From assembly GCF_020921035.1 (NCBI RefSeq), contig NC_063160.1, forward strand, positions 516,501 to 580,500: DNA of 64,000 bases, in the 5' to 3' direction. This document shows positions 1-11,795 of the stretch, piece after piece. The DNA is from Rhodamnia argentea (lineage: Eukaryota; Streptophyta; Magnoliopsida; Myrtales; Myrtaceae). The position numbers and the translations under genes were made by a program. Every line of letters begins with the position of its first letter. Within the stretch, counting starts at the first letter, position 1. Below the pieces are notes generated by a model. That model saw only the letters and a list, made by a program, of their open reading frames with translations. It was not told the DNA's origin and ran no database searches.

Positions 1-466
1 TAGTTAAACAGTGTTTCCTGGATGCCAACCAATATCTCGGTGTTACTTTCAATGAGCCTTTGGTTCCACCTAACCACATTCAGTTTATGTCTGTAAGCTT
101 TCTTTTGGTTCGCGAATGTGAAAGAGAATGATAAGGTTGCACGACAACCCAGAAAACTACATGTGAAGATACGACACTACCCAATTCATTCTTCATAGTA
201 GACAGATATCCTGCAAAGACTGATACACAATTAAACCACGAAAGCATCAGCCTTGGCAACTGACGGAAAAGAGGATTCTTTTTCTTCCTTTTCCTATTCA
301 ATTTAAATAGACAAGAATCCGTTCCATTTCCGCAAGGTTGGGGAACAATCACGGCATGATCTTGAAGTGGACAGAGGGTAAAAATGAAATCTTTTTAACA
401 AGTACCGCATGCTTCATGGAATAAACTGGGAAAAGAAATGGAAGCACAGAGAGAGAGAGCGAATAC
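1..466. other. No gene recognised at left edge
   Basis: AT-rich sequence with no open frame that I can tie to a family. If the candidate exon just to the right is real, this stretch is intron or further exons of a gene that leaves the window to the left on the minus strand. Confidence 0.3.
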
Positions 467-524
467 CAAGCTTAGCCCATATATCGGCTTCAAGACAAGG
501 TTTTGAAGCAGAGGATTCTCCCAT
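467..524 (-). CDS. Candidate first coding exon of a gene leaving the window leftwards
   Basis: On the minus strand an ATG at 524 opens a 19-codon frame that begins MGESSASKPCLEADIWAKL and reaches a usable GT donor after base 467. Upstream (525-660) is CT-rich like a plant 5' leader. I found no convincing second exon between 1 and 466, so the rest would lie outside the window. The peptide is too short to name a family. This could equally be untranslated leader. The call rests only on frame, donor and leader composition. Confidence 0.2.
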
Positions 525-699
525 TCCCACCAGACATACACTCTCGAGACCGATCAAATGGCTTCCCCGAACGTAGAAGGAAGGGCGCACAGATATTGGG
601 TGAGAGAGAGAGAGTTGTTTATACTGCAATTGCAAAGGACGAGGAGAAAACGTGCCGAGGAAGCACAGAACTAATCGCAATTTGAATTTATAGGTTTAG

Positions 700-2343
700 G
701 AGGCCTTGAGGCACTCCCCTGCCTTCACCCGGAGTTTTTTTCTTTGTTTTTTTAATTTTTTTTACGAAAAAAGTAATGATCTCAGCCTCATATGTATTTA
801 AGGAAAATTATCTCCTAATTAAGAACCCTTCTCCGAAAAAATGTCATTGATTTTCATATCTACTAATGGAGATCAATCGCAATATGATATGTGTCGGATC
901 TATAGGATTAAAACGGAAAATGATATTATAACACATTCATACAATTTTATAAATTGAATAGCATGCATGATATTTAAATTTTGATTCATCGAATTTTCTC
1001 TCAGTAAAATTAAATGCATTGAGAAATTTGTTGATGAACAATTATTGTGCTCATCAGGAACTTAACCCCCACGTTGCTTTGCCGTGCGCAATTATAGATA
1101 TATGCATGCATAGTCCTGCCAAAAAAAGAGTAAGACAGTCTAGTCTAGACCTCTCTTTTTGGCTTGTCTTTGACACTCCGTCTCCCTGCCTTAAAACCTT
1201 TCTCTTACACGAGACACTACGATCATAGCAATAAGAGTATAGGGAAATACCCCTAGACTAGAGTAAACATCAAAGCTGCATAAATTCAAAAAGAAAACAA
1301 ACAAGATTGACCACTCTATTGAAAGTCATTTTAACTTTTGGTTTTCCGTTCAAATATTATGACTCGTAATTTTCGTCTCATTTACCACAAAAAACCTGAA
1401 ACCCTTTAAAATATGCAGATATTGATACTCCATTCCATTTTTTTTTTCAATTGCTTAAAAAGTTGAATTTCAAAGTTAGGGAAAATAGTCGTGAATAATT
1501 AGTAAAAGTTACTGGTAGAATGAACTAGAAACTCCCGTGGCTCGACCATGATGCCAAACAAGCACAAACATAATAGCGAAAACTTCGATGTGGCGAGATC
1601 TCAATGGAAAGTTGCAACCCTCATCGCACATCTTCAACTTCACCATGGTTATAATAAGTCTGGAAGACAAAGCGAACTATCCAAACTATAGGCTTTCTTA
1701 CCACATTCTCCATGAAATTGCTTGTACTAGCGCACCAATTGATGATCTCATACCATAGGTCAAAACCGATTAAGGACTTGGTGTTGATTGAAGTGAATTA
1801 TTCAATCAGACATCTAAGTGAGGTTGCAATGTGTTAAATGGGTAACCCAACAACCATTTGAGCCAAAAACAACTGGTGAAGAACGGCACCCTCCCTGCAT
1901 CCGCAATAATGCCTCGACAAATAATTTTACCAAAGAACGCCATAAAACGTTCAGGAGGACCAAATGAGTTTTAACATATCCAAATGATCCAAATAGTCAT
2001 AAAGTAACTTTGCCATTAACGGATCAGCTGATATGAAATACCTACACAAGTCACAGAAGCTGATCAGTCGCGCCTTAACTTTATAGCATCCTTAAGAAAG
2101 TTGCCCGGATCTGCACCAAATCTTCGCATCTATGTACCCTCAAGAGTTGGTGCAGCTCCTCCTGCCGATCAGAGTTGCGGCTCCCAATATAAGTTAGATG
2201 TTGGTCCTATTGGCTAGGCACTTGTAACTGAGGCGGCTAGTAAGTCCTGTACAAATTCTAAACCCTACAATTTCCTAATGTTCTATTTGCCAGTTAACCT
2301 CCATGGCCTAGAGGCATGATTCCAATTACAATGTCAGATTTCT
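700..2343. other. Intergenic, no gene seen
   Basis: AT-rich DNA without a long or recognisable frame on either strand. It holds poly-T runs near 727-760 and 1438-1450. The right end (roughly 2000-2343) is probably the 3' UTR and downstream flank of the DYAD-like gene. Confidence 0.5.
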
Positions 2344-5300
2344 TCACAGATAAAAAGTTGACGGTCCAAATGAAGTAAACTGCCTCGCTGTCTGCATATT
2401 ACTAACAGCATTGTTGATCTCCACCAGTTGCTGCTCCACCTTGCCTTTCCATTTCGCTAACTCCTTGAACATTTCCTTAACGAAAACAAGATTATGACAT
2501 TAGATTTGCATGAACTAAAAGCGCTGAATGAAAGTCAAATTATGTGCATATATAACCTATCTGCTTATTGGACCACATAACCAATTGCAAGGCTTAAAGG
2601 TCTTACCTGCAACAGAAGGAAAGAATTATCGAACTCCATTTTTGAGTTCACGGTGAAAGCACCTTGTTTCCCGTTATCTACAGCTCCATCGTGCTTCCTG
2701 GGTACAAGATCCCACGAATTTCTGACCATGAAAGTGAAATATATATAGGGTGAATGTCATGTAACATGTCATTTTTTGAATCCATGAATCCCAGATTTTA
2801 CCTGAACATAGCCACTCCTTCCTTTGCTACCTCCAACTCCCTAGCAGACATTGAATTCTGCATGGGACCATCGACAGGCTTCGATCGAGGGAGAGAAGAG
2901 AATGGATTCTGCATCACAGCATTACCCTCGAAATTTCCAACGTCAGCACTCTCCAACCAAGGTGCAATATCCTCTGCCTGAATGTTATCCAGGTTAGTGC
3001 TCTCCAACCAATCTTCCCATCTTTCTGATGCCGGAGGACTAAGAGTTGTCTTGTGCTGCTTCGCAGCCATGGTGCTCAATGAATTGGAAAGTTCCGCGAG
3101 CTGTTGCTCAGTTTTGGTTTTCCATGCAATCAGATCCTTGTACATTCCCTGCTAGAACATCAAAGACGCTAAGCCCTGAGAATCTATGTTAATAAAAATT
3201 TGTAGCAACTAAAGTAGACCACCTGCATGCCACTCAAAGAACTAGATATTTCCATCAAACGCTGGCTGGTCTTTGCTTTCCAGTTCATCAATTCTTTGTA
3301 CATCTCCTGCTAACAGAAGAGGCAGATATAGAACAGGATGAGGCAAAGAGGGAAGGATATGAGTAGTTATATATTAAGTGACGATTAACAGGCACCTCCA
3401 CTAGATTAAGTTGTCCCTGCCCAGGCTTCTTGTCCACCAGCTCTTGGAAATCTCTGGCAACACAGCAAAAGGAATCACATGTTACAAAAAGTAAGCTTCT
3501 TGGCTGAGTCAATCCTTCCAAACAAATTACCTCTTCATATTGGCCATTTCTTCTTTAAGCTTTTCGAATTCTGCAGCAGAAACAGTCTGCTCTGCAGGAG
3601 CATCCCCAGGTTTCCATCCTGATGGAGGAATCCAAAAAGGATCCTGCACTCCTGCTTCACGGCGAATATCAGCTAAATCAGCACTTTCCAGCCAATATTC
3701 CATAACTCCGTCTGTATTATGCCATCGTCTGAATCGATCTTTCCCACCTGGCGCCACTTTACCATCAACATGCTTCAACAAGTGGTCAAGCAGCCCAGTA
3801 TCACCAATTCTTCGACGGCCAGCTAATCTGAGTTCTGGTCGTCTAATTGGATTACCAAAAATGGCCCCTTCTGCCTTCAAGATCTCCAGCAAGCTTTGTT
3901 CCGCTTGCGTATACCTTCATAATCGAAAAAAATAAATAAATAAAATTTGTCAAATAATGAAAAGCTGAACCATTAACTAAGATTTCTGATCTCACCTCTC
4001 TGCTGACCATCTGTCTATAGGATGATCACGCCTTTTTGATTTGGCTTTGACCTGTGTACTCTTCTTCTTTTGCTTTGCCTTTCCACGTTTATATGGTTTA
4101 ACATCTTGAAAAAGGTGCTTTCGTTTCCCCTTTTCATACATTACAGGGGATTCTGCAGTTCCAGCTTCCCCCTCATCATATCTCACATCATCCTTAGCAG
4201 TGCAAGCAGAAAGTTTGGACTTCCTTTCTCCATCCTGACCGCTAAAAGGAGCTTGACGATCAGAAACCCATTGTGCCATCCCGATGCGTTGCAGTTCAAA
4301 CCAACAGAGACCCTTTTTAGAAGCCTCTTCCCATCCTTCAGAGGTATGTCCTAAAGAAAAGAAACAAATAAGGAGTTTCAAAACACCGCAATATTAGTCC
4401 AACTTAACTCAAAAAATAAGATAAAACAAAAAACAGAAAGGTACATGACAGGGTGACCCAAGCGACTGTTACTTGAACTGGGACTGACTTTCAAGGGGAA
4501 GAACATACCCTTTGTTAATTGTGAGAACACTAAAGCACCCAAAAGGAATAGAAAGCAACATAAGAGAACACATGCATGAATGTGTTATGACACCACAAAC
4601 ACACATGATGAATACTCTTGAGGCAAGAAACAAAAAGAACAGGCTTTCTACTTTGACAGCATGTGCTCGTCCCAATGAAAGGAACCACTCCGACGAATAT
4701 CTCGCTTCACAAAAGTAAGAACAGATTTATCTGATCATGCAAAAAGATATGAATGCCCGAGTACCGTAGTTAGATTTGCTTCAATAAAGAGCTTCCATAA
4801 AACGCATTTTTCCTTACAAGCCAGATCAAAACGGTCGGGCAAATGAAAACAATTCCCTTTATAGAAGAAACATTAAACTACATACAACTCAGCAAGATCT
4901 TGCTTTAAATGCATGCCCTCACAAGCCAGATCAGTAACGGTTTGGTAAATAAAAACAAGTCCCTTTCTAGAAAAGAAGTCAAACTACGTATAGCTGATGA
5001 AGTTTGAAAAAAAAAAAAAGGAAAAGAGTGTACGCCATGACGATGAGTCCACAAACCCACTATCATCGTGTCAATGAAACAACCAGAGAATAAAAAGTCG
5101 ATGTTCTTTACCAGACACTTCCATCACAAGGCCCACAGCCAAGGTCTAACAAACAGCTCGGAGGAGAACAATAGGAAACATACGGTGGAAACTCTTTCCT
5201 ATATTTTCTAAAGCTTAAACAGCCATATATCTATAAGAAGAGGCAATTATGAACTACTCCTCACAAAGAAACCAGGACTAATGCGGAATCTTCCTCATAC

Positions 5301-6094
5301 AGTGGACCACACCTTCGACTTTGCAAGCAATGATATGATCGAAGTGGCTGTCTTCGCATGACCTGAGCATCAGATGAGCAAAGAAGTTTTAGTATTAAAA
5401 CCACAGTTTTCAACACGCTCCAGCACTCCTTCCTCTCATTTCGCAAAGATGAATGAGGAAACTACGTAGTACTTCAAGTCCTTCAGACAACTCAAAAGAA
5501 AGATGACCAATGAATCGGATGAGTTGTTAACACATAATAAAAAGTCACACGTTTTCGTGCTAAGTGGGTTCAATATATTGAGGAAGAAAATTTACTGGGG
5601 AGAGGGAGAGAACGGGAAAAACAAAATTGTTAGCCGAAATTCTGTTCAATCAGATGATTTCTGGCAGAACAAAATTTTTCGCAAGCACTTTCGTGAGCCC
5701 CAAGTGGCTCGTTCTCAACTTTTTGTATGTTTGTAGCATCGGCGGCTTCTCCTACACAAGATTAATCACACGGAAGAGAATCATCGACGCCGTCATTGAT
5801 ATTTCGATTTCCACGGATAACCCTATGAGTAAAGACAGGTTCTAGAGGCAATGGTACAACCTCCACAATGACAAATTAAGAGCAACAAGTTAGAAATAGT
5901 TGCAACGGTCACAGCAACAAGCAAAACTTACAAAGATGGGAAGATTACCGAAGATACCAAACCTGTAGTAATTGGCGACATAACTTAAAAATACGGACAG
6001 CCTCTCGACCAAGAAAGTCGATATAAGATATTTCGGAAGCATGCTGTTTTGTTTTCCTTTTCCGGAGCAAAGATACAACCTCTGTTACCGACAT
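2344..6094 (-). CDS. DYAD/AMEIOTIC1 (SWI1)-like protein with duplicated C-terminal module
   Basis: Member of the plant DYAD/AM1/SWI1 family, whose founders control meiotic entry and sister-chromatid cohesion in the nucleus. Exons (minus): 6094-5963, 5145-5112, 4350-3996, 3914-3531, 3453-3396, 3309-3223, 3151-2802, 2721-2607 and 2475-2344. They sum to 1,647 nt with consistent phases, giving 548 aa. The family core lies at about residues 170-302: RWSAER, GDTGLLDHLLKH, KVAPGG, WLESADL and DPFWIPP. A basic, lysine-rich stretch precedes it. After the core come three coiled-coil modules starting EMYKEL, GMYKDL and EMFKEL, and a degenerate second WLESAD...NPF segment. The last seven exons are solid. 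The first two, including a 34-nt micro-exon, are chosen because their phases fit and the ATG follows an in-frame stop. The N-terminus does not look like Arabidopsis DYAD, so this may be a paralogue (At5g23610-like) rather than the meiotic gene itself. Confidence 0.75.
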
Positions 6095-6910
6095 TCCGGG
6101 TCAGGCTTCAAACTTACCAACCTCCCGAAACCCACAACACAAGGATACCCATAAACCAACAGGGCCAGTAGATTAAGCACATGAAACATGACTCATACAC
6201 ACACTCAGCGTACCATACAATGTAAACCACACGTGCGCGTGAACGTGAGGACTACCCATTCATCACTCTCTCTTTTTTCTTTTTTTTTCGTTTTCGGTCG
6301 AAGACCCATTCATCAGTTTAACAAGTAGATAGGGGTGCAAATGTTACAGGCCAACCACGTGCAAACTCCAAGGAACAAAAGAAACACAAACGAGACTGCA
6401 GAAAGAAGCTAAAACAACCCCAAGGAAGACAACCCCGAACGTCGAATCTCACCTCTGCGTTCTCCCTCGTTCGGTGCTGCATTATCGCGGGCAAAAACAT
6501 CAAGAAAACAGCGACGATCATGGAAACCAAGAACACGAGGGAGAGGAGGAAACGACAGAGAGAGAGAGAAGGCAGGGGCAACGAAACAGTACCTGGAGCC
6601 ACAATGCGGGTTGTTCAACATCCAAAGGACCGGCGTCGAAGGGGGGGAAAAAAAACCCTAAATTCCCTGCAACCGTAAGGTAAAAACCCTCGCTCGTAAA
6701 GCAGCAGCCAACAAGGAGAGAAGAAGGAGAGCAGCCACAGAGAGAGAGAGAGAGAGAGCAAAGACTTTGTTTTTTCTTTTACCTTTTAGGGTTTTACAGT
6801 GAGAGTGAGAGAGCCAGACGACCGACCACCTCTCTTCTCTTCTCTCCTTTTCTTTTTCTTTTCTCTTTTTTTTTTTTTCCTCTTCTCTTCTCTCGGAGTG
6901 AGAAATGATA
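6095..6910 (-). promoter_or_regulatory. Likely 5' leader and core promoter of the DYAD-like gene
   Basis: Minus-strand CT-rich DNA with an (AG)n microsatellite at about 6738-6760 (plus-strand sense) and long pyrimidine runs at 6830-6890, typical of plant transcription starts and 5' leaders. A GT donor at about 6594 could splice the leader onto the ATG exon at 6094. The open frames here are low-complexity and not supported as coding. Confidence 0.35.
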
Positions 6911-9381
6911 TTTATATTATCAATGGGAAAACGAAAAAGGCGTGACACAAACTGACAAAAAAAAAAGGCTCTTTTTTTTAATTTTTAAATATATATAAAT
7001 ATATATTATAATATTATATTGAAATAAAATAGTTTAAATAAGGAAAAGCCCAAAAAAAAAAAGGAAAAATCGAATGCTTTTTTGGTAGTGCCCCGTCATC
7101 CCTCGTTCACATCCCTTATAATAATTTGGGTGCTTCAATCACGTCTTCAAAAATTAATAATATAATCCTGAAAATATTTCAAATTTCTCTACTCCATAAT
7201 TGATCCAGCTTGAGCTTATTGGAAAAATTATTTGATTGAACCGAACTCCGGGTTTTAGAGTTCCAAATCGACCGGTCCTCAGACTTGGGAGTGTGAAATT
7301 AGGAACGCCCCCGAGAGTCGAGTTTACGCTGAGGCACGAAGAGTTGCGCCGTCTTCACTTGACTCGACTCCACTCGATCGCACTATTAATTGTGTCGATC
7401 GTGTACCCAAACCGGCACCCGATTTTTTTTTGTGCCAAAGTATTGATTATTTCATGGCCCGTTATATTCTGTCGATCCCCGTTTTAGAAGGCCGGTAAAT
7501 AGCGTTACTTTGATCCTAAAAATAGCATTTTCGACGGTTTCGGAATGGCCCCGTTTAATTTGCATTAGACCCATGGAATCGCGAGTTTAAAAGCATTCTC
7601 CCACTTGAGAAACGCTAGCCGTATTTGGAAACCCAAGACACGATACCGTATCATATCACTGGTTATTTTTTTTTTTTCCTTTACGACTTTTTCACACTTA
7701 ATTACGACGTATTTTGTTCGTTTTTATACAGCGTAACCAGATTATATGGTAGGATCGGGGTACCGGCAAAGCGCTCATCAGTTGCATCCGTATTACGTTC
7801 AAATAGTGACTGTGTAGGATCACTTCTTTGCATCTATCAGTAAGACCCCTAAAGCTGTTGCTGTCTATACGTGATGAGAGAGATCAAGTTAAGGGCCGGC
7901 GGGATCACAATTCACCAGAAAATGCCCGACCAGGATTCCTCTGCCAATCCATTCGTTGTTTGTAAATCGGAAAGGACAGCATCATAGCAACCTTTTCTTG
8001 ATGAACTCGAGAATTCTCTCCCTCTCGCTATATAGTACACAGGCATATAGATAGTGAGAGCTCCAGATATTTACATAAACATGCGACCACTGACGAACTT
8101 CCGATTAGGATTCCGCAACGCACCGAGCAGAAAGCAACCCCCCAATGTCCTACAGGGATCCGGATATCACATAAACACGCGAGGAAATGACAGCATAACC
8201 CTGCTAATCTGTAACATTAGCACATGTAAGCAATAAGCTCCTAGGCAATCAATCAACTCACAGCATGTTCAGAAAGGTAACAAAGAAAAGGTCAATAGAC
8301 TTGGAGGGACCAAACTACTTCATTCTTTAAAATCCAAGAGTGTGCCAAATGGCATTTTTCCAACCTTAAACAAGAATCGAATCACTTGAATCATTTCATA
8401 CCACACACGAACTGAAACTACTACAAGAAACAGGATCCAATATCAGTCCCATTCCCACAGCTAGAGGATGGACTGAATTGGCAAGTATGGTCGAGTTAAT
8501 TCGGGAAGCTGTTCATTTATCTGAAACGGTCAACAAATCTTTGCTGTGCACAAATAGACCATGACCGCCATCTCCTAGATGGACACCCAATCCGATTGTT
8601 CCCCTGTGTGATACCGAATTTCACTGCATGGGTATGAGCAATCTTCAACATTCAACTCTGTTGGGAATTAGACTCTACTCTACCCTGAGTTCATTCCCAC
8701 AACATCCAGCTTCAAGTTTCAACCAAAGTTACCGTGAAAGCCCCTCAGTAAAGACTGGTTTTCCCCAAGTAGTAGGTCCTTGTGAAAAAAAGATGTCCAC
8801 ATTGTCATTCATAAGGGCCTCGATAGAAAGCTGCAAGTCTTAGTGTCCTCAAACAGCAACAACAAATAGCATGAACCAAACAAACAGACAATTAATCCTG
8901 CACATCAGAGTTCTCCATATTCCACCTAAACTCCCCAAAGTTGATTGAACTGAAAACACTAGCAGATTAAATGAAATGCTTAGACCATTTTAGCTATCAT
9001 TTTCAGCTGAGATAGGCAGAAATACTGCATAGAAATTTCCTCAATGTACCGTGATTATCAACAAGCTACATTCATGATTGCATGTAGCTGTCCCCGGGCA
9101 GTTGCGGTATCCTGGATTCTCAATTGTGATTGATCATCTGCTCAGGCACACTTTAGAAAGCCACTTACTTCACACTAACCTTGTCATTCGTGTATAGACA
9201 AAATAAAATGATAGATTTGACCTTTGATAATTAGCCGAGAAAATATAGCATCTAACAAATCCAGAACCGTACTAAAGAATATTAGCTTTGGAAATCTTTC
9301 ATAATCAAATGACACAAAAGTATACAATTCCGATAAGAAACACTGACAAATAACGGACATTTCTGCAAGTTGTCAAGCTGC
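6911..9381. other. Intergenic, no gene seen
   Basis: About 2.4 kb without a recognisable coding frame on either strand. The first part (6950-7100) is very AT-rich. The right part (about 8900-9381) is presumably the 3' UTR and flank of the thioesterase gene. Confidence 0.5.
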
Positions 9382-10977
9382 TCACATTTTACTAGGCACA
9401 GCAAGATACTTAGTATGACGCCCCTGAGCAATAATTTTTCCACTCCTTTTCTTTCTAAACTCTACGCTTGTGACACCAACAGCCTTCCCAACACGCAAAA
9501 CCTTCGCCTCAATCTCAACTTCCTCCTGAATAAAGTCAGAGAAATTTTTCATGTCTAATCAGCAACTACAGTACCCAAAAAAGCTAACAGCACAACATAC
9601 ATGATAAAGTAAAATCAAACCAAGTGTTGCAGCATTTCGTTGTTGTATAACCCGAGAAATTTAAGAAACAAGATGGTATATGCAGAGCCCTGGAGGAAAA
9701 CATTTATCCTAACTAGAGAATTTAGAATATCAGAGAAACTGTCTATTTAAAACCACAATTTCACCAATAAACAGTCCATCCCATCATTGTGTGCCAACAG
9801 CTCGGTTGATCCAATAAAATTTGCTTTCTAGAGTATAAAGAATAGCTCAAATGTTTCTTCTCAAATCCCTTCACTGTGGCTTGGCAAACTATTTTGCTCA
9901 GGTACAATGCCAATCAAGAGCTTGTTTCCTTTGTGCTTCTGTAGGAATAACCATCAGCAAGTAAGAAATCCAGCACTGAGGTTTTTCCAGATTAATTATT
10001 TTCACTTTCCTGGGACAAGTAATACGTAGAACCAACTTTTCGGGACCCGAAATCTGAAGCAAATTAGAGCAGCAGCTACAGCAGGAGACTATTAGCTGAA
10101 GACCTTGTCAGATGTCGTGATACCCTCGGTTCTTAATCAGTGTTTGTATTTCGGTTATTTGTTACTTGGCAAACTAAATTTTTTAACAAGCAGTCTGGTG
10201 AATCTAGTTTCTACGTGGGTTGCTTGTGAAACACGGAAAGAGTACGTGATCTCAGGATGAATTCTCCCATTTGGATACATGGTTCCATCTCTTACCTATC
10301 ATTTGACAGAAAGCCAAATGGACTTTGAAATATAATTTGTTTCAGCTTAAATCTGTCATCATATTCTCAAGTGCTGTTCATATTCTTGCTTCTTATATCA
10401 GATCGAGTCAACCAAAATTGGATATACGCATCGATGCTCAGTAGCTGCGAGCCTGTGACTGGATGTTCTACGAGATGCATTTGTGAGTAAGTGGCAGGGG
10501 AAGGGAACAGAGTGAGGCTTACATCGAGGAAAGCAGCATCCAAGTAGGAGACGTTAATCTCGACGGAGACGCCCGTGAGGGGGGCTCCGACGGTGAACAT
10601 GACGGCGGAACCCACCACGTCCACAAGCGTCGCCGTTGCTCCGCCGTGCAAGAAGTTGCCCGCGTTCTGCAACCGAAAAAAATCACGAGAGAAGTTCCCT
10701 GAGTAAGAACCCTAGATGAAGCAAGCACCAACAGCGATAGTACGACGGATCCCACATACCCAGATGAGCAACAGAATGAGATGGAGAAGGGGGGAGAGAG
10801 ATATCAGGTTACCAGTAAACGAGGGGGTACGGTCATGGAGCAGACGATGCGACCGGGCTCGACGAGGTCGAGACGGAGGCCTGACATGACGAGGCTCTCG
10901 AAGAGCCTCGGAGGCAGCTTGTCATCTCCGTCTCCCCCCGCTGCCTTCTCCAAGTACCTTCTCACTTCATCCTCCAT
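9382..10977 (-). CDS. Small hotdog-fold acyl-CoA thioesterase (ACOT13/THEM2-like), peroxisomal
   Basis: Hydrolyses fatty acyl-CoA to free acid and CoA. Three exons on the minus strand, 10977-10813, 10666-10523 and 9525-9382, all with phase-0 introns, give 150 aa, normal for this family. The hotdog helix motif NAGNFLHGGATATLVD begins at residue 56. Asn56, Gly63 and Asp71 keep the spacing of human THEM2 catalytic residues N50, G57 and D65. The protein ends in SKM, a plant type-1 peroxisomal targeting tripeptide, which agrees with Arabidopsis small thioesterases being peroxisomal. The start is the only ATG giving the family-length N-terminus, MEDEVRRYLEKAA. The 1-kb second intron carries no gene. 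Substrate chain length cannot be read from sequence. Confidence 0.9.
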
Positions 10978-11740
10978 TCTCTCTTTTCTCTCTCTCTCCT
11001 CTCGATATGGCTAGGGGAAAGACGAAGCTTTGATGTGCTTCTTCTTCTTCTTCTTGGGATCCGTTGATGATTCTCAAGAAATGAAAATAGAACAGCAAAT
11101 GAATATGTGACAATGAACCATGAGACGTCACACTCAAGATCATTGAACCAAAAGGCAAAAAAAAAACAGGTTTGTTTTTTTTTGGTCGGGATTTTGGATT
11201 TAATAAGTTGATGATTTGACGTTTTCTAAATACGTTTGAAGTAGGATTCAACAGACAACTTGAGGTCAAATGTATTCGCAAGCTCCTTTATATTATTCGT
11301 ACGTCGAAAATGGTGTACTTATCTTTCGATATAATGGGAATAAAAAGATAATAACTTGCACAGCTTTCACACACCATAAAATCGTTGGAGACTGTGTCTC
11401 TTCTTTCTTAATAAAAGCGAAAAAAAAAAATGAACTACGGATTGGCACGGTTGCAAAATTCCCCGTTATTTAATCTCAAAATCCGATGATTACAAAATCT
11501 GTAACGGACTTGGTTTTGTTTTTTCCTTGTTTTGGAAATGGATTCAAAACAATACCCCCCAATCATTTTTAGTGTCACCCGAAGCCGACTGAGGCTTGAT
11601 CCGGAAAGGCCAAAAAAAAATTTTGGGTCGGTCCGTATCTTTGTTTGGGTATGTTGTTTGGTTTTGACATCCCTATCTACAACTACTTGGTATTTGATGA
11701 AGTTGTCTATTGAGGTTGGTTGCATGTTTGTTACAGAAAA
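10978..11740. promoter_or_regulatory. Upstream region of the thioesterase gene
   Basis: CT/GAA-rich leader (11038-11057 is a TTC run on the plus strand) followed by AT-rich DNA. A TGACGTC-type bZIP core lies near 11124-11130, about 150 bp upstream of the ATG. No coding sequence is recognisable. Confidence 0.3.
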
Positions 11741-11742
11741 GC

Positions 11743-11775
<33 letters not shown>

Positions 11776-11795
11776 TTTTTTTTTTTTTTTTCTGT
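11741..11795. repeat. (CT)n microsatellite followed by poly-T
   Basis: About 14 CT dinucleotides and then a run of about 18 T. It creates spurious low-complexity frames (SLSLS, RERERE) on both strands. It may sit in the promoter or leader of the VQ gene transcribed to the right. Confidence 0.85.

Noticed and set aside
6318-6621. Two overlapping minus-strand frames (70 and 94 codons) upstream of the DYAD-like gene
   Set aside because: They read the CT-rich leader as Leu/Ser/Phe runs. They have no consistent splice continuation to the core exons.
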